64,000 nucleotides of DNA from Chondrilla cf. caribensis (taxonomy: Eukaryota > Porifera > Demospongiae > Chondrillida > Chondrillidae). A program made the translations under genes and the position numbers. The notes beneath the pieces were generated by a model. It searched no databases and was not told the origin of the DNA. It saw only the letters and a program-made list of their open reading frames with translations. The stretch covers positions 1,001,518 to 1,065,517 of the forward strand of contig OZ026551.1 of the NCBI GenBank assembly GCA_964020155.1, given 5' to 3'. Within the stretch, counting starts at the first letter, position 1, and every line of letters starts with the position of its first letter. Positions 59,501 to 64,000 of this stretch are shown one piece after another.

Positions 59501-61913
59501 CAATCACTGATTTGTGTGGAGTTATATATCACTGACCACTTTTCCAAGTGAACAATCCTTGTGTAGTCCTCGTGGGCCTTTTGGCGATCCGTTGCAAGAT
59601 GAAACCTTTACTCCATCCACACACCCATGTTGAAACATAACCTAATCACATGTTAGTATGGTGAATATTTTGTGTAAGATGCTAACACCTACTGTGTATG
59701 GATAGGAGTCTGAAAGAGTAGTCTGTTGTCTTTAGACAGTACAGTAAAATGCACACTCTGGGTGTGACAATATGAAATGGTTGCTGCAAACCTCTGTTGA
59801 TTGGGTCTGGCCATTTGAGATGACATGTTGAGGTCCAGATGGAATCACAGATTATATCTTGTGGTATATTATGGAACTACGTATCTAACTAGAGTAATTT
59901 GGCACACCTGACATCCTTAATACTGAGCTATTGCATCGGATGTCAATGTTATCTCCATATTATGTACATAGGAAATTGGTCAGTGCTGGACACTTAACCA
60001 TATAGTTTAGCATTATCATTGTTCAAAAGCACCCTTACCATATTACCTGGTGTCTAAAACTATCTCCTGTTACCCCATGTATCACTGTAGCAATTCGTAT
60101 CCCGACCTCCACTGTATAATACTGTACGCACCTTTGGATCAGCTGTAATCCTCGGCGGAATATGGCTGCAGAATGGGTCCATGGGTGGGAGCCTTTTTGG
60201 GATATTAACATAGGAAGACTCATACATTCATTATTTTTTGTGTTTCTGTCAACCAGGCTGTAAGTTGTTTTAACCCGGATTGCCCACCTGGTACTGAAAA
60301 AGTTACTATTAGGGCACCTGGGATATGCTGCTTTAACATGAGAGTGTGTATACATAGGAGAGGTTATTCATTTCCTCATGATTCTGTCCTCCAGGCTATA
60401 GATTGTTTCTTACCGAATTGTCCACCTGGCACAGAAAGAGTTATTATTAGGGCACCTGGAGTATGCTGCCCCAATGTGTCATGCGTCAATGTGACAACTT
60501 GTGAAGTTAATGAAATCACTTATAATGTTGGAGATGAAATACCTCACGAGGATCCTTGTGTAAATTGGTGAGTAGAGTTAATTGTCACGTTTGCTCACCG
60601 AATCTCACTACATGTTCAGATATAATCCAATAGAATTGACTGTATTTTCGTTCGGAATATGTTATTATGATGATCCTTAGGTAAGGTTGAACAGTTTTAA
60701 TAGGTTCTCTGTGAAGACAGGTTGTATTGTGGGGACAGTTTTATACCTTCGTCTCTACCTATGGCACACACTAACATGTATACCTGTATGACATGGTGTA
60801 CATTCACAGAGTGTTTGTTCTTCCTCATTTCTAGTCAGTGTTCTGAATCAGGACCAGTGTGTGCAGTGAGTCTAAATATCACTCAATAATGTTGTGTTCT
60901 CATCAGTGACGTTATAATAATATTTTACTCCTCATCTTATCAGAGTATGATAGGGGTGGTAGTTTTGAATTATGACTGAAATGTTTAAACTTGTAAACTC
61001 TCATAGTGAATGTATTGTTGATTCTCGTTGTTGTTGTTGTTGTAATCAGTAATCTCCCCTCTACTCTACACAGTCTGTAGGTTGCTCATTACTCCATTGT
61101 CCTCCTTTCACCGAGCTTGTCCAAACTCCTATTCCTGGTGAATGCTGTCCTAAACAGGAGTGTGTTCCCAAGTGCCCTCCTCCCTGTACAAGGAAGTTTT
61201 GTAAATCAAACCAGAAGTCTCTCTGCTCTATGTAAGTTTGTGCACAATCATGTACTTGTGTTAACTTGAAGCCCTTGGTGGTATTAATCAGCACTTTATC
61301 TGCTGCAGCACACCTAGGCAGGGTGCAACTAACTTGTGTGCTGTTGTAGATAAGTCATACACTTGTATGTATGTAAGCACAGTCCAATAACATATCATCT
61401 GTGGGTAATTGAATGTTTTTACTAATTTCCCACCTGGTTCTTAATCATAAATTTTAACATCATTAAACAGTGAAACTGTCTGGTAACCTGTGTGGACATA
61501 TCTTACCTGTGCTATACCACAATGCCATAGAGTCGGCACACATTATTTTAATCCACCTTTCAATTGTGTGTTCACCAGGATGAAAGTTGTGTACATGTGC
61601 ATTTAGCAACTTCCCAAGATGTCATCTTGGCATTTTTCTCTGCCCTGTAAATTTAGTCCCGAAGGTGGATCTTGTTTGAGTTCTGCATGTAATGTGACTT
61701 CGTGTAAGGCATGCTACTATTCCGAGGGAGCTCCTCGCTCACTTCCGGGTGGATGTGAGAGGTACACTTGTGCTACGAAGAGGAACAACATATCTAAGCT
61801 TCAGAAGTGTATGCTGAACTTTGGGAAGTGTATCCGTACTCGCGATAGGCGTCTGTATGGCAAGGTATGAATGTGTGAGTGTTTTATAGAGAGATGTTTA
61901 TGTGTACATAATG

Positions 61914-61987
<74 letters not shown>

Positions 61988-62165
61988 CACACACAGCACA
62001 CACACACACACACACACACACAACACACACACACACACACGCGCATGCGTACAAAAACACGCACTCACACATGCACTGACCCTTGTAGTCTCTCATTCAC
62101 AGCCTGCAAGCAGAGTCATAAAACCAAGAAACTTCAAGTGCTACGCATTCCCATGTGAGCCATGA
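44683..62165 (+). CDS. Long secreted multi-VWC protein (gene 5, 31 exons, 12 VWC domains)
   Basis: Predicted secreted protein of about 952 aa. Exons: 44683-44737, 44862-44964, 45772-45805, 46143-46230, 46506-46578, 48367-48400, 49880-50052, 50150-50180, 50651-50820, 51447-51498, 51571-51646, 52128-52200, 52319-52352, 52678-52853, 53573-53606, 53978-54150, 54818-54848, 54951-55120, 55538-55568, 55672-55841, 56237-56288, 56360-56435, 56862-56934, 57032-57065, 58441-58616, 59212-59245, 60395-60567, 60835-60865, 61074-61231, 61657-61864, 62103-62165. All are GT-AG and in phase. Signal peptide [18 protein letters not shown], twelve 10-Cys VWC domains, then the same Cys-rich tail as gene 1. Exons 1-7 and 29-31 correspond one to one with gene 1 exons 1-7 and 27-29; the middle was expanded independently. 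Three domains end in a CCPxCP form (exons 4, 11, 22) and use 88/76-nt and 73-nt exons, as in the canonical first domain. Two acceptors are possible for exon 27 (60257 or 60395). BMP binding is inferred from family only. Confidence 0.85.
45238..45708. other. Unrecognised insertion in gene 5 intron 2
   Basis: Gene 1 intron 2 passes directly from CTTATCCATAGACTCAC to CATTCCATATCTC. Gene 5 has about 470 extra bases here, including a (C)n run near 45391. No clear inverted ends or coding frame. Confidence 0.4.
45910..46050. repeat. (CA)n microsatellite, gene 5 intron 3
   Basis: Long CA tract with a few CATG interruptions. It sits where gene 1 intron 3 has a shorter CA-rich stretch and the 4141-4930 insertion. 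Confidence 0.97.
46800..48250. repeat. Gene 5 intron 5 with a two-copy ~0.6-kb repeat
   Basis: Two diverged copies, 47137-47650 and 47763-48240, sharing ACAACAACCATGAAGCCAT, CCAACCAGCTGCATGG/CCAACCAACTGCATGG and GGCAGCCAGTGTAGACACAG. The region 46800-47130 shows nothing recognisable. Not present in the gene 1 equivalent. Confidence 0.65.
48896..49046. mobile_element. Foldback MITE with 9-10-base target duplication, gene 5 intron 6
   Basis: A 150-base palindrome: arms start TAGTCTCGTGTAGCCCAGAC and end GTCTGGGCTACGCGAGACT, with an inner ATGCGGTCG/CGACCGCAT pair. The direct repeat AATCGCTCCT lies on both sides. The target-site length fits Mutator-like elements. Confidence 0.8.
51060..51330 (+). 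repeat. TACTAAC array, gene 5 intron 9
   Basis: Diverged GTGTGTACTAACCAGGA units, preceding a 52-nt exon. Confidence 0.87.
53385..53535. repeat. (CA)n microsatellite before gene 5 exon 15
   Basis: Long CA tract ending about 40 bases from the 3' splice site. Equivalent to the shorter tract at 59099-59180. Confidence 0.98.
54335..54700 (+). repeat. G-rich GGGGACAGGTGGTGGTAT array, gene 5 intron 16
   Basis: About 20 units of 18 bases, with a duplicated longer group containing GGTGGTGGCCATGGTATAGG. Open frames on both strands are repeat translation. Confidence 0.92.
54818..55841 (+). repeat. 0.72-kb one-VWC duplication in gene 5
   Basis: Exons 17-18 (54818-55120) and 19-20 (55538-55841) are near-identical and 720 bases apart, with nearly the same short intron between 31-nt and 170-nt exons. 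Here the unit is a single VWC, unlike the two-VWC unit of gene 1. Confidence 0.88.
55205..55410 (+). repeat. CTGACCAGGAGTGTGTG array, gene 5 intron 18
   Basis: Variant of the TACTAAC minisatellite in which several units have GCTGACC in place of TACTAACC. Confidence 0.82.
57365..57967. mobile_element. MITE with ~41-base perfect inverted ends, gene 5 intron 24
   Basis: Starts TACGGTACTTCCCATAGTAA and ends with its reverse complement. The inverted match runs about 41 bases, through a TGACGTCA palindrome. Internal copies of GATGACCGTACGGGTGTTG follow the left end and GTTGATCGACC repeats precede the right end. No transposase frame. Probable TA target site. Confidence 0.85.
59099..59180. repeat. 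(CA)n-rich tract before gene 5 exon 26
   Basis: Interrupted CA tract with GCAC/GCATG units, ending about 30 bases before the 3' splice site. Confidence 0.9.
60257..60331 (+). pseudogene. Truncated VWC half-exon fused to the intron before exon 27
   Basis: After a good acceptor (TTTCTGTCAACCAG) the sequence encodes [20 protein letters not shown] and PGICC, a clear copy of the VIDC-type exon start. It then breaks at the CC pair straight into the standard intron tail (TTTAACATGAGAGTG). The frame stays open through that tail into exon 27 at 60395, so use of this acceptor would add 46 residues in frame. It may be a relic or an alternative exon start. Confidence 0.7.
61917..62050. repeat. (CA)n microsatellite before gene 5 terminal exon
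   Basis: Long interrupted CA tract in the last intron, at the same position as in gene 1. Confidence 0.97.
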
Positions 62166-62689
62166 AGACACATTTCTGGAACAATTCGTTGGAGGATAGA
62201 TTAACAGCTCAGTTATATGACTTATAATTGCTTTACTATCATTATAATGCTATTATATGCATTAATATTCACTATTAATACAAATTATCTAGTATTGATG
62301 GTTTTCCCTTTGAATGCCATTGATTTTTGTAGGCAAACCTATTATTATTATCCACTTCATTATTACAGTACTATTATTGTGAGGGATTAATGCAAACATT
62401 ACGTAGGGTGTCGTATAATGCAATGTATAATTATAACAATAATAATATAATAATTATTATAGTCTAGTTGATATATTAATAATAGTATTAATAATAATTA
62501 TTATTATTTAGTATAATTATAATGCAGTAGGATATTATACATGTACATATTATTACGGTATTATCATAGACACTCTAACGCATAGTACAACTGTGTGGGA
62601 TGAAGTCAATATATACCAGTTGTGTGGGAGGCTAATTATAAGATGCACTGCACGAGATTCCGGATGAAGATTCTGCAGCTATATACCCC
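62166..62689 (+). other. 3' flank of gene 5
   Basis: Family 3' flank (AAGACACATTTCTGGAACAA), then AT-rich sequence with ATT/AAT runs near 62450-62520. No additional gene recognised. Confidence 0.55.
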
Positions 62690-63400
62690 ATTTGTATGGG
62701 ACTATAGGAGAGTAACGCTAAGCACCTTTTTGTATAGCTCATTAGAGAGGGGGCGTATCAACTTCATAAATTAGTCGGACCTAACTGGGGACGTGAATTA
62801 ACTTGTGAAACAAATCCCATCTCAATAGGTGGCCCACAACCCCAGCTACATTCAAAGGTGAAAGGGGGCATGTCAACTTGATATTTTAGCCAGACCTAGA
62901 AGGGGATGTGAACTAACTTGTGAGACAATTCCTATCTCTGTATGTGGCTTGTAACTCTAGCTACATTCAGAGGTGCTTGATATTTTACAATGTATGCCAT
63001 TGGGATAGTATAGGAGAAAAACACTAAGCATCTTTTGTATAGCTCATGGCAGAGGGGGCATGTCAATCTGATATTTTTACCACATCTGGCTGGGGCATGA
63101 ACAAACTTATGGAACAACTCTTATGTCCATACGTAGCCTGTAATCATAGCTACATTTGGAGGTGATTAATATTTTCAATGTACAGAAAGTATAGGAGAAA
63201 AAAATGGTAAGCACCTTTTTATATAGCTCGTGGCAGAGGGGGCATGTCAATCAGATACTTTCACCAGATCTAGCTTGGGACATGAACTAACTCCTGAAAC
63301 AATTCTCATCTCCATATGTAGCCCGTAACTCTAGCTACATTCGAAGGTGCGTAATATTTTTCAGTGTATGAGGGAGTATTTAATAGGAAAAAAAAAGCAC
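62690..63400. repeat. ~200-bp tandem repeat downstream of gene 5
   Basis: Three to four diverged copies of a unit containing CTAAGCACCTTTTTGTATAG, GAGGGGGCATGTCAA, ACATGAACTAACT and CTCTAGCTACATTCGAAGG. Single copies follow genes 1 and 4. Confidence 0.82.
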
Positions 63401-64000
63401 TAAGCACATTTCAACAACTCAACATGAGGTAATTGAAGGGGAACTCAGTCTTGCTGGCTAGACTAGGATACATGCTACTTTGGTGGGTTAGTTCATCCCC
63501 CCAAGTCAGCTGATGGGGGAATAGTGTTGGCGTGGAGTGATTTGACAAGAGAGTTGAAGGGAAGAACATGCAGATCTTCTGGTTGGATTGGATTGTGTCT
63601 CAGCTACACCAGATCTATAGTCACCTGTAGCATACAATTCTTAGTCTTGGGTGTCGTCAGTACCCTCCCCTCATATCGCAAACCTTAAGCATCTAGCTTA
63701 GAAGGGGGTGTATGTATACGCAACTTATTACTGCAATCATACAAGTGGTATTATTCTGTTACCGTGTAAAACATGCCTTAATTTGATTTTATCGTGCCAA
63801 CCTTCTTACTTAGATGAGTGCACAGTTCACATGACTTATTATAGCACTCAAGTGATGTTACTCTGTTACAGTAACTGTATCAATTTGACCTTTATTTCAT
63901 AGTGTTGCTGGAAGATTCTGAATCGGTTACTACAACAGTACAACAAACAGTATGCATAAGTGACAGTTTCAATGTGCACATATTATATACCTAAAAGTGG
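63401..64000. other. Unassigned 3' end of window
   Basis: No repeat shared with the rest of the window, no VWC sequence and no convincing open frame. It may lie outside the duplicated array. Confidence 0.5.

Overview
The window is eukaryotic, almost certainly metazoan, genomic DNA. It is AT-rich by eye, has GT-AG introns of a few hundred bases to 3.7 kb, abundant micro- and minisatellites, and MITE-like elements with target-site duplications. No ribosomal, mitochondrial or other taxonomic marker is present. An early-branching marine invertebrate such as a sponge would fit, but this is a weak inference.

The content is a tandem array of five plus-strand genes built almost entirely from von Willebrand factor type C (VWC) modules. 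The open frames in the window are mostly single exons with spurious intronic starts, so I chained the exons by hand using splice sites, intron phase and the 10-cysteine VWC pattern. Gene 1 (3312-24741, 29 exons, about 957 aa) and gene 5 (44683-62165, 31 exons, about 952 aa) are long secreted proteins: signal peptide, twelve VWC domains and a shared cysteine-rich C-terminal region I do not recognise. Genes 2 (28024-30704, about 134 aa), 3 (34035-37571, about 203 aa) and 4 (40374-43535, about 205 aa) are short paralogues with the same signal-peptide exon, one or two complete VWC domains and a terminal half VWC. All three short genes carry the same deletion, which joins the start of the last VWC exon to the 3' end of the ancestral terminal exon.

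Each gene has its own conserved promoter with a TATA box about 78-94 bases before the ATG. Upstream of the promoters of genes 1-4 lies a duplicated intergenic block (184-1716, 26158-27440, 31740-33316, 38753-39660) followed by a 46-bp minisatellite. Between genes lie AT-rich 3' flanks, (CT)n/(GT)n tracts, foldback elements and a roughly 200-bp repeat that is amplified after gene 5.

The VWC exons are highly modular: a small 31/34/52-nt exon (phase 2 to 0) alternates with a 170/173/176/179-nt exon (phase 0 to 2). Gene 1 grew by repeated duplication of a roughly 2.5-kb, two-VWC unit (12097-21693). Gene 5 grew by duplication of a seven-exon block (50651-53606 and 55672-59245) plus a 0.72-kb unit. 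Both reached twelve VWC domains. Known VWC-repeat proteins (chordin, kielin/KCP, crossveinless-2/BMPER) bind BMP/TGF-beta ligands outside the cell, so a similar role is plausible here but is only inferred. Introns carry two recurrent minisatellites, one containing a perfect TACTAAC branch-point motif per unit and one G-rich, as well as datable transposon insertions.
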